A DNA stretch of 64,000 bases from Rhodococcoides kyotonense (GCF_900188125.1 NZ_FZOW01000012.1:124001-188000); one strand, 5' to 3'. Counted from the first letter of the stretch, positions 45,571 to 54,619 are shown. Notes: generated by a model not told the origin, from the sequence alone. Numbers and translations: made by a program.

Positions 45571-46472
45571 GCGAGGAAGCTACCGCCGTCGGGGCGCCCC
45601 CGAAGAACCTGATCGACGGGGTCATCAAGGCACTCCGGCCGCGTCAGTGGGTCAAGAACGTCCTGGTCCTGGCAGCCCCACTCGCCGCGGGCTCGGTCAC
45701 CCAAGCCGACGTCCTGCTCCCGGTCGGGCTCGCGTTCGTCGTGTTCTGCTTCGCTGCATCCGGCGTCTACCTGGTCAACGACGCCATGGACGTCGAGGCC
45801 GACCGAGCTCACCCCACCAAGCGTTTCCGGCCGATCGCCGCGGGAGTTCTGCCCGTCACGCTGGCCTACGCGATGGCCGTCGCCTGCATTGCGCTCGCGA
45901 TCGGACTGTCGTTCTTCGCGAACTGGAAGCTCGCGCTGGTCATCGGCGTCTACATCGCGATCCAGCTCGCATACTGCTTCGGTCTCAAGCATCAGGCCGT
46001 GCTCGACATCTGCATCGTGTCGTCGGGCTTCCTGCTTCGTGCCATCGCTGGTGGCGTCGCCGCGTCGATTCCGCTGTCTCAGTGGTTCCTGCTGATCATG
46101 GCCTTCGGCTCGCTGTTCATGGCCGCGGGCAAGCGTTACGCCGAGCTCCAACTGGCCGAACGCACCGGCGCGAAGATCCGTAAGTCCCTGGAGAACTACA
46201 CGACGACGTACCTACGCTTCGTCTGGACGTTGTCCGCGACGGCCGTCGTGATTTGCTATGGACTGTGGGCCTTCGAACAAGACGCCGAAACCTCGACCAA
46301 CTGGTTCGCCATCTCGATGATTCCGTTCACGATCGCGATTCTGCGGTACGCGGTCGACGTCGATGGCGGACAGGCCGGTGAACCCGAGGAGATCGCGCTG
46401 GGCGACAGGGTGTTGCAGGTGCTCGCCCTTGCGTGGATCGGAGTAGTGGGTGTCGCTGTCTACCTCGCGTGA
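45567..46472 (+). CDS. ubiA: Decaprenyl-phosphate phosphoribosyltransferase
   Basis: A 301-residue UbiA-superfamily membrane enzyme with about nine helices that joins PRPP to decaprenyl phosphate, the first committed step to the arabinan donor DPA. Motifs: RPRQWVKNVLVLAAP at the N-terminus, the metal-binding NDAMDVEADRAHPTKR, and the second Asp motif region KHQAVLDICIVSSGFLLRA. The ATG at 45567 overlaps the PAP2 stop; the longer frame upstream is not used. Length matches mycobacterial DprE-pathway UbiA (302 residues). Confidence 0.95.
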   Translation: MSEEATAVGAPPKNLIDGVIKALRPRQWVKNVLVLAAPLAAGSVTQADVLLPVGLAFVVFCFAASGVYLVNDAMDVEADRAHPTKRFRPIAAGVLPVTLAYAMAVACIALAIGLSFFANWKLALVIGVYIAIQLAYCFGLKHQAVLDICIVSSGFLLRAIAGGVAASIPLSQWFLLIMAFGSLFMAAGKRYAELQLAERTGAKIRKSLENYTTTYLRFVWTLSATAVVICYGLWAFEQDAETSTNWFAISMIPFTIAILRYAVDVDGGQAGEPEEIALGDRVLQVLALAWIGVVGVAVYLA

Positions 46473-48366
46473 GGAACTGACCGAACCCGCACCCGACGCG
46501 CCTTCGGTTCGCTCGCGTACCCCCCTCACCACCGCGATATTCGCCGTCGGCGTCGTCGTTTCGAGCCTGCTGTTCCTGTTGGGAGCATGGGAACGACGAT
46601 GGATCGCCGACGACGGTCTCATCGTGCTTCGCACGGTTCGCAATCTTCTGGCGGGCAACGGGCCTGTCTTCAACGCGGGCGAACGCGTCGAGACCAACAC
46701 GAGCACGATCTGGACGTACCTCGTCTACGCAGGCAGCTGGCTGAGCGAGGCGCGGATCGAGTACGTCGTTCTGACGATCGCGCTGGTTCTGTCGACGGCA
46801 GCCATCGCTATCGCCATGTTCGGGACTTATGCGCTTCGCGCCCGTGCGCGCGTAGTGACACCAGGGACCAACTTTGCGCGCACGGGTGGCGCAGCCGCAT
46901 ACCTGCCCGCCGGTGTCCTGGTCTACATCGCCGTCCCGCCGGCCCGCGACTTCGCGACGTCAGGGCTCGAGACGTGCCTCGTCATCTTCTGGATCGCGAC
47001 GCTGTGGCTTCTGATGGTCCGCTGGTCCACCAAGGACATCGGTAGGCCGGCACTACTGTTCCTGTCGTTCTGGGCGGGCCTCGGGCCGCTCGTGCGCCCG
47101 GAGCTCGTCATCCTCTCCGCGCTCGCGCTCGTCATGATCTTCCTGGCCCCGCAGACGTGGGCGAGCCGATTCTTCGTGTTCGCCTTCGCCGGGGCCGTTC
47201 CGGTCTGCTACCAGATCTGGCGCATGGGCTACTACGGCCTGCCGTACCCCAACACCGCCGTCGCGAAGGATGCGGGCGGCGCGAAGTGGGCACAGGGCTT
47301 CGAGTATCTCTGGAACCTGCTCGGCCCGTACATGCTGTGGCTGCCGCTGGTTCTGCTCCTCGTCGCCGCCGTCGTCACGACGCGTAGGCCGGGGCCGGTT
47401 CGGCTGCCCAAGACCATCGGCGATGCGCAGCGTGCGTTGCGGTCACCGACCGCGGCCGTCGTGTTCGTCCTGCTGGCCGGTGTACTGCAGTTGATCTATG
47501 CGATTCGCGTCGGTGGCGATTTCATGCACGGGCGAACTCTTCTTCCGGCATTGTTCACAATTCTGCTGCCCATTTCGGTGTTACCGCTGACAATTCCGAC
47601 GGCGAAATCCGGGGCCCGCGCGGTCGTCGCGTTCGGCGTCGGCGCTGCCGTCTGGATCGTCACGATCGTCTGGGCTTTCTTCGCAGCCAATACCACCGGT
47701 ATGCCGGAGGGGTCGATCGTCGGCCGTTCGGGCATCGTCGACGAGCGTGCGTTCTACGCCCTCAACACCGGGCACGCGCATCCGATCCTCGCGTCGGACT
47801 ACCTCGACTATCCCCGCATGCGTGCGATGGTCGAGGCGATCGAGAACACGCCCGACGGGGGCCTGCTGCTGCCGTCGTCGCAATTCACGTACTGGGACGT
47901 CGTGCCGCCACCGCTGCCGATCCCGCCGGGCGGGGCCGGGCACACGGTCTACTTCCTGAATCTGGGCATGACGAGCATGAACGTCGGTCTCGACGTCCGC
48001 GTCATCGACCAGATGGGCCTCGCGTATCCGCTCGCGTCGCACACCGCGCGGCTCGAGAACGGTCGCATCGGACACGACAAGAACCTGTTCCCGGACTGGG
48101 TCGTCGCGGATCTCGGATTGGTCGGCGAACATCCCTACCTGCCGTGGTACATGGACGAGGACTGGGTCACCGAGGCTCGCGTCGCGCTGTCGTGTGCGGA
48201 CACGCAGGAGCTGATCGCGTCGTACCGCGCCCCGCTGACGCAGGACCTGTTCATCAGGAACATCAAGCGGTCGTTGTTCTACGCGGGTTATCGTTTCGAC
48301 CGCGTACCGAAATACGAAATACAAAGATGTGGTTTGGAGGAGCCGGTTCTCCAACACGACAATTAG
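46450..48366 (+). CDS. aftB: Terminal beta-1,2-arabinofuranosyltransferase AftB, with in-frame hairpin element
   Basis: A 638-residue GT-C transferase with about nine to ten N-terminal helices and an extracytoplasmic C-terminal domain; it caps arabinan with beta-1,2 residues from DPA. The catalytic Asp pair is in RWIADDGLIVLRTVRNLLAG, followed by GERVETNTSTIW. Residues about 128-150 (ALRARARVVTPGTNF then ARTGGAAA) are encoded by a dispersed hairpin element in the loop between two helices and are unlikely to be part of the ancestral protein. The GTG start overlaps ubiA by 23 bp. Confidence 0.93.
   Translation: MSLSTSREELTEPAPDAPSVRSRTPLTTAIFAVGVVVSSLLFLLGAWERRWIADDGLIVLRTVRNLLAGNGPVFNAGERVETNTSTIWTYLVYAGSWLSEARIEYVVLTIALVLSTAAIAIAMFGTYALRARARVVTPGTNFARTGGAAAYLPAGVLVYIAVPPARDFATSGLETCLVIFWIATLWLLMVRWSTKDIGRPALLFLSFWAGLGPLVRPELVILSALALVMIFLAPQTWASRFFVFAFAGAVPVCYQIWRMGYYGLPYPNTAVAKDAGGAKWAQGFEYLWNLLGPYMLWLPLVLLLVAAVVTTRRPGPVRLPKTIGDAQRALRSPTAAVVFVLLAGVLQLIYAIRVGGDFMHGRTLLPALFTILLPISVLPLTIPTAKSGARAVVAFGVGAAVWIVTIVWAFFAANTTGMPEGSIVGRSGIVDERAFYALNTGHAHPILASDYLDYPRMRAMVEAIENTPDGGLLLPSSQFTYWDVVPPPLPIPPGGAGHTVYFLNLGMTSMNVGLDVRVIDQMGLAYPLASHTARLENGRIGHDKNLFPDWVVADLGLVGEHPYLPWYMDEDWVTEARVALSCADTQELIASYRAPLTQDLFIRNIKRSLFYAGYRFDRVPKYEIQRCGLEEPVLQHDN
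46831..46898. repeat. Hairpin element copy 7 (GTGCGCG type) inside aftB
   Basis: The core is 46844-46883: outer arms GTGCGCG and CGCGCAC are perfect, loop CAGG is kept, but the inner arms AGTGACAC and GACCAACT pair only at their ends. The flanks GCGCTTCGCGC and GTGGCGCAGCCGC match copy 6. It is read in frame within aftB, in the same frame and after the same TAT codon as the copy at the end of cobF. Confidence 0.87.
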
Positions 48367-48545
48367 TTGCGTCGATATGGATTCGACGCCAAGATGGGAT
48401 ATCTCATTTTCGTAACGGAGGTCGAGTTTCGGCCGATGTATGCGAAAGATGTGTGTGACTGATGGGCCGCAAGGACCGGATTCACCCCGCTGAACGGGCG
48501 AGTCGTAGCAATACGGCCCACCAAAACCGCTGAGAGGTCGATTGC
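48367..48545. promoter_or_regulatory. Gap between aftB and the first mycolyltransferase
   Basis: A hairpin GCGTCGA/TCGACGC with a 7-base loop (48369-48389) directly follows the aftB stop; no U-tract. The remainder, AT-richer than its surroundings around 48395-48460, should hold the promoter and leader of the mycolyltransferase gene. A GAGAGG-type ribosome site lies about 12 bp before the ATG. Confidence 0.45.
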
Positions 48546-49538
48546 ATGCTGTTTGGAACGAAGAAGAGTGCCGGGGGGCGCGCTCGCCGAGTACTGACGT
48601 CCTTGGCGATGGCTGTGGCACTGCCCCTCGGTCTGGCAGTGGTGGGAACGGGCGCGACCGCGAACGCAGCGTTCGACGACCGTGCGTTCGATTTCTGGAC
48701 GGACTCGAGCATGGGTCCGATCAAGAGCCGAGTCTGGCGAGCAGCGGACGGCAACACCGACCGCGTCGTCTATCTGCTCGACGGCCTGCGCGCCACGAGT
48801 GACATCTCCGGCTGGGAGCACGAGACGGATGCAGGCGCGACTCTCGCTGCCTGGAACATCAACGTCGTCGAGCCCGTCGGCGGTATGTCCAGCTTCTACT
48901 CCGACTGGTACGCCCCGTCGAACTTCAACGGGCAGCAGACCACGTACAAGTGGGAAACGTTCCTCACGCAGAACCTGCGCGACAACCTCGCCAACCAGCT
49001 CGGCTTCAACCGCAATCGCAACGGTGTCGTCGGCATCTCCATGGGTGGATCCGCTGCCCTGACGCTGGCTGCCTACCACCCGGACCAGTTCTCCTACGCG
49101 GGATCGCTGTCGGGCTACCTGAACATCTCGGCGCCCGGCATGCGCGAGGCGATGCGTCTGGCTCTGCTCGACTCGGGCCGATACAACATCGACGCCATGT
49201 GGGGCCCGCCGTGGAACCCGGCATGGCTGCGCAACGACCCGTTCGTGTTCGCACCGCGTCTGCGCGACAACGGAACGCGCGTGTGGGTGTTCGCAGGTAG
49301 TGGATTGCCGGGTGGTCTCGACCAGCCGCGCAGCTTCATCGACTACTACAACACCGGCAATGCGATGGGCCTCGAAGCGATCGCTCTCGCCAACAGCCGC
49401 GCATTCCAGGTCCGTATGGCGAGCATCGGCGCCAACAACGTCACGTACGCGTTCCCGGCCGTCGGAACCCACCAGTGGGGTTACTGGCAGGAGCAGGTCC
49501 ACATCATGGCGCCTGATCTGAGCGCCAACATCGGCTAG
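48546..49538 (+). CDS. Antigen 85-type mycolyltransferase (first)
   Basis: A 330-residue exported alpha/beta hydrolase that transfers mycolate between trehalose monomycolate molecules or to arabinogalactan. A signal peptide ends near GTGATANAA. The nucleophile Ser is in GVVGISMGGSAALTLAA; a Glu and the His of the triad are in the C-terminal third (VGTHQWGYWQ). The family substrate loop WYAPSNFNGQQTTYKWETFLT and SGYLNISAPGMREAM are present. First of three tandem paralogues; probable FbpA-group enzyme, but paralogue identity cannot be fixed by reading. Confidence 0.93.
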   Translation: MLFGTKKSAGGRARRVLTSLAMAVALPLGLAVVGTGATANAAFDDRAFDFWTDSSMGPIKSRVWRAADGNTDRVVYLLDGLRATSDISGWEHETDAGATLAAWNINVVEPVGGMSSFYSDWYAPSNFNGQQTTYKWETFLTQNLRDNLANQLGFNRNRNGVVGISMGGSAALTLAAYHPDQFSYAGSLSGYLNISAPGMREAMRLALLDSGRYNIDAMWGPPWNPAWLRNDPFVFAPRLRDNGTRVWVFAGSGLPGGLDQPRSFIDYYNTGNAMGLEAIALANSRAFQVRMASIGANNVTYAFPAVGTHQWGYWQEQVHIMAPDLSANIG

Positions 49539-49852
49539 GCATTGGTTCGACGCCCCCGCACGACAACTCGTTGTGAGATTTAACCAACTCGACGGGGTGT
49601 TCAGCGGGGGCTCGGCAGGATAGTGTCACAGCTTGATATCGGCCCCGAAGCAAACCTGAGATCTAGATCACGGTTTTGCATCGGGGTCGTCGAGTGCAAT
49701 AGCCTGCCATTTGGCTTCGGACGCTCGAACGCTGGTACTTAAAAACTGAATGACCCGTACTACGGCCCGACAGGGCCGAAGAACAGCCCTGTTGGAATGC
49801 CGGGGGCCGCAGCAGACGCGGAATCCGCAGAAGACGAGAGAGAGCACGATTC
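49539..49852. promoter_or_regulatory. 314-bp gap between mycolyltransferase genes
   Basis: It contains an imperfect inverted repeat, CGGCCCCGAAGCAAA at 49640-49654 and TTTGCATCGGGGTCG at 49675-49689 (two mismatches), around a 20-bp spacer with AGATCT. Downstream, TACTTAAAAACTGAATGA near 49736-49753 is the most AT-rich part and the likely promoter area of the second gene. A GA-rich tract (GAAGACGAGAGAGAG) near 49830-49845 could serve as ribosome site. No open frame longer than about 60 codons looks real. Confidence 0.45.
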
Positions 49853-50866
49853 ATGCGATTTGCCGGCCTCAGCCAGAAACCGAGGTTGACCCAGCGATGG
49901 CGTCAGCGACTCATGGGACTCGGTGCAGCCGCACTCGTACTTCCGATCGCTCTCGGCGCAGTCGGTGGAGCTACTGCAGTAGCAGCTCCCAGCCCCATCA
50001 CGCACAAGGCTCCCGCCGGCGGCCGTGAAGACCTCTGGGTCCCGTCCGAGATGGGCCCCATCAAGGTTCAGGTCCAGTGGGCAGCCCGTGGCGGCAGCTC
50101 GGCGCTCTACCTGCTCGACGGTCTGCGTGCCCGTGACGACCGCAACGCGTGGACGTTCGAGACCAACGCTCAGGACCAGTTCGCGAACGACGACGTCACG
50201 CTCGTGATGCCGGTCGGCGGACAGGCCAGCTTCTACAGCGACTGGTACGCCGCATCGAACCTGAACGGCCAGGAAGTCACCTACAAGTGGGAGACCTTCC
50301 TGACGCAGGACCTGCCCGCGTTCCTCGAGGGCTACGGTGTCTCGCGCACCAACAACGCCGTGCTCGGCATTTCGATGGGTGGCTCGGCAGCTCTGACGCT
50401 CGCCGCCTACCACCGCGATCAGTTCAAGTTCGCCGGATCCTTCTCGGGTTACCTGAACATCTCCGCTCCCGGCATGCGCGAGGCCATCCGCGTCGCGATG
50501 CTGTCGCAGTCCTGGTTCAACGTCGACTCCATGTGGGGACCTCCGTGGAGCCCGGCGTGGCTGCGTAACGACCCGTTCGTCTTCGCTCCGCAGCTGAAGG
50601 GCCTGTCGATGTACATCTCGTCGGCCAGCGGACTGCCCGGCGAGTTCGACAAGCCGCGCGCACCGATCGACTTCTACAACACGGCCAACGGCATGGCTCT
50701 CGAGGCTCTTGCGCTCGCCAACAGCCGCGCATTCCAGGTCCGCCTGGCCACGCTCGGAATCCCGGCGACGTTCGACTTCCCGTCCAACGGAATTCACTCG
50801 TGGCCGTACTGGTCCGCAGAGCTCTGGAAGGCCCGCGGTCAGATCCTCGAGGCTCTGAACGCCTGA
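49853..50866 (+). CDS. Antigen 85-type mycolyltransferase (second)
   Basis: A 337-residue paralogue of the preceding gene. The signal peptide ends near GGATAVAAPS. The catalytic Ser is in VLGISMGGSAALTLAA, the loop WYAASNLNGQEVTYKWETFLT is kept and the C-terminal His is in NGIHSWPYWSAELW. SGYLNISAPGMREAI is almost identical to the first paralogue. It has its own promoter gap and ends at a clear terminator, so it is an independent transcription unit. Confidence 0.93.
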   Translation: MRFAGLSQKPRLTQRWRQRLMGLGAAALVLPIALGAVGGATAVAAPSPITHKAPAGGREDLWVPSEMGPIKVQVQWAARGGSSALYLLDGLRARDDRNAWTFETNAQDQFANDDVTLVMPVGGQASFYSDWYAASNLNGQEVTYKWETFLTQDLPAFLEGYGVSRTNNAVLGISMGGSAALTLAAYHRDQFKFAGSFSGYLNISAPGMREAIRVAMLSQSWFNVDSMWGPPWSPAWLRNDPFVFAPQLKGLSMYISSASGLPGEFDKPRAPIDFYNTANGMALEALALANSRAFQVRLATLGIPATFDFPSNGIHSWPYWSAELWKARGQILEALNA

Positions 50867-50891
50867 TTCGGGCTGTTTCACACATGATCCA

Positions 50892-50933
50892 CGAATGCCG
50901 TCCTGCGTCCTTCGCAGGGCGGCATTCGTTTTT
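50892..50933 (+). terminator. Intrinsic terminator after the second mycolyltransferase
   Basis: A 16-bp stem, CGAATGCCGTCCTGCG with CGCAGGGCGGCATTCG (one G-U pair), closes a five-base loop TCCTT and is followed by TTTTT. It lies 26 bp after the stop. A smaller hairpin TTTGCCCG/CGGGCAAA overlaps its end. This is the only textbook terminator seen in the window. Confidence 0.92.
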
Positions 50934-51111
50934 GCCCGAACCGGGCAAATTCACAATTGCATCACCAGTCACAGCGAGCCTCGATCGCTTCGGCGTCGTT
51001 CGCGTGTAAGAAAGACAGCTACAGAGGTCTGTGATCCACCCCCCTCGGGACCTTTCGACCCCGGGTGAATCGGACTTCGGCAGCAGCACCTGCAGAAAGA
51101 GAGTCACCAAC
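50934..51111. promoter_or_regulatory. Leader of the LGFP mycolyltransferase gene
   Basis: After the terminator the sequence turns AT-richer (AAATTCACAATTGCATCACC) and should hold the promoter. TCACCAGTCACAGCG near 50961-50975 has two TCAC blocks. A GAAAGAGAG ribosome-site-like tract precedes the ATG at 51112. Confidence 0.4.
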
Positions 51112-53004
51112 ATGCTTGCTCGGACCGATCGGCGCCGCACAGCCGGAATCCAGGCTCGTAAGGCTGCGATTGCCGCGGCAGTCGCCGTGGCATTGGCGTC
51201 GCCGTTCGGTGCCGTCGGGATCGCGCAGGCCACGCCTGCCGCGGCGTCGCTGCCCGGGCTGGCACTGCCTGCTCCGACGCAAGCGCCGTCCGGTGCGACC
51301 GTCACGGCAGTGGATTGGCTGTCCGACCGTCGCGTCGCCCTGTGGATCCAGTCGCCGTCGATGGGCACTCCGATCCAGGTGCAGCTGCTGCTCGCCCGTG
51401 ACTGGAACCTCAACCCGCAGGCGAGCTTCCCGTCCGTCTGGATGCTCGACGGACTGCGCGCCACCGACATGGAAAGCGGCTGGACCGCCGAGACCGACGC
51501 GGAGTCCTACTTCGCGGACAAGAACGTCAACGTCGTTCTTCCGGTCGGCGGACAGTCCAGCTTCTACTCCGACTGGGTCGACCAGGACAACGGCAAGAAC
51601 TACCAGTGGGAGACGTTCCTGACGAAGGAACTGCCCCCGATCCTCGAGAAGGACTGGCGGACCAACGACACGCGTGGCGTCGTCGGCCTCTCGATGGGTG
51701 GCACGGCCGCGATGTTCCTCGCCGCACGCAACGAAGGCTTCTTCAAGTTCGCAGGCTCGCTGTCGGGCATGTTGACGACGACGACGCTCGGCATGCCGCA
51801 GGCGATCCAGTACGCGATGGCCGACGCCGGTGGCTTCGATTCGAAGGCCATGTGGGGCGCACCCACCAACGACCTGTGGGCTCAGCACGATCCGTACCTG
51901 CTCGCCGAGAAGTTGAAGGGCGTCAGCCTCTACATCTCGAGTGGCAACGGCGCCGCGGGACCGTACGACGCACCGTCGGGAATTCCCGGTGTCAGCTCCA
52001 ACTACGCCGGTATGGGCCTCGAGATCCTGTCACGCCTCACATCGCAGACGTTCGCGACCAAGCTCAACAAGCTGGGCATCCCCGCACAGGTCAACTACCG
52101 GCCGTCGGGCACACACTCGTGGGAGTACTGGCAGTTCGAGCTGCACCAGCTCTGGCCGCAGCTCGCGAACGCCCTCGACGTCGAGGTCGACAAGCCCGCA
52201 TGCAGCCCGACGGGTGCCATCGGCAACGCGTCGGGAGCCAACGCGTGGCTCGGTGACTGCCTGACGCCGGAGTACAACGTGGCAGGTGGCCGGGCTCAGG
52301 ACTTCCGCTTCGGCCGGGTGTTCTTCTCGCAGGACAGCGGCGCGCAGGTCGTCGCAGGAGCCATCGGCGGTAACTACCAGGCTTCGGGCGGACCGGCAGG
52401 ACCGCTCGGCTTCCCGACGACCGGTGAATTCGGAACTCCCGACGGCCGTGGTCGCGCCAACGCATTCCAGAACGGAATGGTCTACTTCACCCCGCAGACC
52501 GGCGCGCACGCAGTCCGAGGTGCCATTCTCGACGAGTGGGCCCGCCAGGGCTACGAGGGTGGACCGCTCGGCTACCCCGTTCTCGACGAGGTCGCGACGC
52601 CGTCGAAGCCGGGTGCCGTCCAGGGCTTCGAGATCGGTGCCATGTACTACAGCCCCGACCTCGGGACGCACTCGGTCCAGGGCATGATCCTCGACAAGTA
52701 CGGCCAGTTGGGTTGGGAGAACGGCGCTCTCGGCTTCCCGAAGACCAGTGAGATGGGCCCGTTGAAGGACGGTGGCCGCTTCAACGAGTTCGAGGGTGGC
52801 AACATCTACTGGAGTCCGCTGACCGGCGCGTGGGCAATCCGCAACGGCGAGATCTTCGACGCGTGGAAGAGCGTCGGCTACGAGGGCGGCCGCCTCGGTT
52901 ACCTCACGAGCGATCAGTTCGAGATGGACGGCGGAGGCATCCAGCAGAACTTCCAGTTCGGCATCATCACCGTCAAGGACGGCAAGGTCACCATCGCGCC
53001 GTAA
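51112..53004 (+). CDS. Antigen 85-type mycolyltransferase fused to LGFP repeats (third)
   Basis: A 630-residue exported protein. The signal peptide ends near IAQATPAAAS. The mycolyltransferase domain (about 45-370) carries the nucleophile in GVVGLSMGGTAAMFLAA, the loop SSFYSDWVDQDNGKNYQWETFL and the His in SGTHSWEYWQFELH. The C-terminal 250 residues hold four LGFP repeats, seen as GPLGFPTTGE, GPLGYPVLDE, GALGFPKTSE and GRLGYLTSDQ, each with an FxxGxxYxSPxTGA-type strand. LGFP repeats are thought to anchor enzymes to the cell wall; corynebacterial mycolyltransferases have the same fusion (known). Confidence 0.93.
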   Translation: MLARTDRRRTAGIQARKAAIAAAVAVALASPFGAVGIAQATPAAASLPGLALPAPTQAPSGATVTAVDWLSDRRVALWIQSPSMGTPIQVQLLLARDWNLNPQASFPSVWMLDGLRATDMESGWTAETDAESYFADKNVNVVLPVGGQSSFYSDWVDQDNGKNYQWETFLTKELPPILEKDWRTNDTRGVVGLSMGGTAAMFLAARNEGFFKFAGSLSGMLTTTTLGMPQAIQYAMADAGGFDSKAMWGAPTNDLWAQHDPYLLAEKLKGVSLYISSGNGAAGPYDAPSGIPGVSSNYAGMGLEILSRLTSQTFATKLNKLGIPAQVNYRPSGTHSWEYWQFELHQLWPQLANALDVEVDKPACSPTGAIGNASGANAWLGDCLTPEYNVAGGRAQDFRFGRVFFSQDSGAQVVAGAIGGNYQASGGPAGPLGFPTTGEFGTPDGRGRANAFQNGMVYFTPQTGAHAVRGAILDEWARQGYEGGPLGYPVLDEVATPSKPGAVQGFEIGAMYYSPDLGTHSVQGMILDKYGQLGWENGALGFPKTSEMGPLKDGGRFNEFEGGNIYWSPLTGAWAIRNGEIFDAWKSVGYEGGRLGYLTSDQFEMDGGGIQQNFQFGIITVKDGKVTIAP

Positions 53005-53088
53005 CGATTACCCACGGGAACTACTCAGATATCTCTCAGTGGTTCTCTGTACCGTGACGCGTTGAACCTCGACCAAGGACTGGACACG

Positions 53089-53637
53089 ATGATGCACAAG
53101 ACCCTGGCCCGGACACTCTCCATGGGAGTACTTGCCGTCGCCGCCGGCGGATTGCTCGTGGCGTGCGGCAGTGACGACTCCACGGCGACCGGATCGCCGT
53201 CGACCACGACGTCCGCCGCGGCGGAGTCCACGTCTACGGAAGCGACGACGTCGGTATCGGAGACCACCAGTTCGGCAGCGCCGACGACGAGCCCGGGCGA
53301 GGCAGCGACTGCGCCTCCCGAGCAGCCGCAGCCCGTGCCCGACGACTTCCCCGGTACGACCGAGAGCCCCATCGACGCTCGCGGTCAGGCGTTCCTCGCC
53401 GAGCTAGAGAAGAACGGCGTCACGCCTGCAGGCAACGGCGAGATCGCGATCTCGACGGCCAACTACATCTGCTCTGCGCAGTCGCAGGGTGTTGCAGCGG
53501 ACGAGATCTCGACGTTCGTGACCGCGAACGTGGGCGTCGAGGCCAGCGCGTCGGGCACGCAGATCACCGCCGAGCAGGCGGGTGAGATGGCTCAGACGTA
53601 CATCACCGCCGCTCAGAACACCTACTGCAATTCCTGA
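53089..53637 (+). CDS. DUF732 family lipoprotein
   Basis: A 182-residue lipoprotein. The start at the first ATG of MMHKTLARTLSM is preceded by AAGGAC and avoids an unlikely TTG upstream. The signal peptide ends at lipobox LLVACGSD. A Ser/Thr/Glu/Pro-rich linker of about 70 residues leads to the DUF732 domain, seen as QAFLAELEKNGV with a later Cys pair (NYICSAQSQG and NTYCNS). DUF732 has no established activity. It lies 84 bp after the LGFP enzyme and 13 bp before culp6. Confidence 0.82.
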   Translation: MMHKTLARTLSMGVLAVAAGGLLVACGSDDSTATGSPSTTTSAAAESTSTEATTSVSETTSSAAPTTSPGEAATAPPEQPQPVPDDFPGTTESPIDARGQAFLAELEKNGVTPAGNGEIAISTANYICSAQSQGVAADEISTFVTANVGVEASASGTQITAEQAGEMAQTYITAAQNTYCNS

Positions 53638-53650
53638 CGAGACCTAGCCG

Positions 53651-54619
53651 ATGGCAAATCGAACGAAACGCAAGAGGCGACTGCTGCCCAAGCTCCTCGC
53701 GGTGGTGGTCGTCCTCGGGCTGATCATCGTTGCGCTGTGGTACCTGCTCGCAGGCAGGCTGCCCCAGGAGATCCCGTCGCCGATTCCCGGGCCGGGACCC
53801 GAGGAACCGTCGTCGCAACCCGCTGATTGTTCCGACGTGGCCGTCATCGCGATTCCGGGCACGTGGGAGTCGTCGGCCGCCGACGACCCGTACGCGCCGA
53901 CGGCCAATCCGGCGTCGCTCATGCTCAATGTGACACGCCCGCTGCAGCAGCAGTTCGATTCCGCTCGTGCCACGGTCTACACGGTTCCCTACGTCGCGCA
54001 GTTCTCGAACCCGATCGCGTTCCCGCCCGACGGCCAGGAGTCGTACAACAACAGCCGTACCGCGGGCGCTGCGGCCGCGCGCGCCGAGCTGACTCGCTAC
54101 AGCGAGCACTGCCCTCTGACGGACTACGTTCTGGCCGGTTTCTCGCAGGGCGCCGTCATCGCCGGAGACATCGCAGCGGACATCGGCGCGGGCAACGGAC
54201 CGGTTGCCGCTGACCGCGTTCTGGGCGTGACGTTGATCGCCGACGGACGGCGCGACGGCACGTCGGGAACCGACATCGGACCGGCTGTCGACGGCGTCGG
54301 CGCGGAGGTCGCGTTGGGTGGTCTGGATCTGCCGGGCATCACGATGACCGGGCCTCGTGCGGGCGGCTTCGGTGCGCTGGACGACAAGGTCTTCTCGATC
54401 TGCGCGGCGGGCGACTTGATCTGTGCCGCGCCCTCGGAAGGCTTGTCGCTGCGCAACATTCCGCAAAGCGTCGGCATTCTTCTGGGTGCCGCGGGTAACC
54501 CGGTTCACGCGTCGTACAACAGTTTCGTCGTCGACGATGCGGGTACCACTTCCACGCAGTGGACGGCCGCGTGGGCGGCTGGTCTGATCGAGTCGGCACC
54601 GGAGATTCCGCACTCCTGA
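53651..54619 (+). CDS. culp6: Cutinase-like serine esterase (Culp6 type)
   Basis: A 322-residue membrane-anchored alpha/beta hydrolase. A basic N-terminus and one helix (about 12-33) precede a Pro-rich linker and the cutinase domain. The nucleophile is in YVLAGFSQGAVIAGDIA, the first Cys pair includes PADCSDVAVIAIPG, and the Asp-His half of the triad lies around FSICAAGDLICAAP and NPVHASYNSF. The mycobacterial counterpart (Rv3802c, recalled) is an essential thioesterase/phospholipase next to the mycolate condensation genes. Confidence 0.9.
   Translation: MANRTKRKRRLLPKLLAVVVVLGLIIVALWYLLAGRLPQEIPSPIPGPGPEEPSSQPADCSDVAVIAIPGTWESSAADDPYAPTANPASLMLNVTRPLQQQFDSARATVYTVPYVAQFSNPIAFPPDGQESYNNSRTAGAAAARAELTRYSEHCPLTDYVLAGFSQGAVIAGDIAADIGAGNGPVAADRVLGVTLIADGRRDGTSGTDIGPAVDGVGAEVALGGLDLPGITMTGPRAGGFGALDDKVFSICAAGDLICAAPSEGLSLRNIPQSVGILLGAAGNPVHASYNSFVVDDAGTTSTQWTAAWAAGLIESAPEIPHS

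Noticed and set aside
50961..50975. An MtrA site ahead of the LGFP mycolyltransferase
   Set aside because: Two TCAC blocks occur, but their spacing is 7 bp instead of about 9 and the match is weak.
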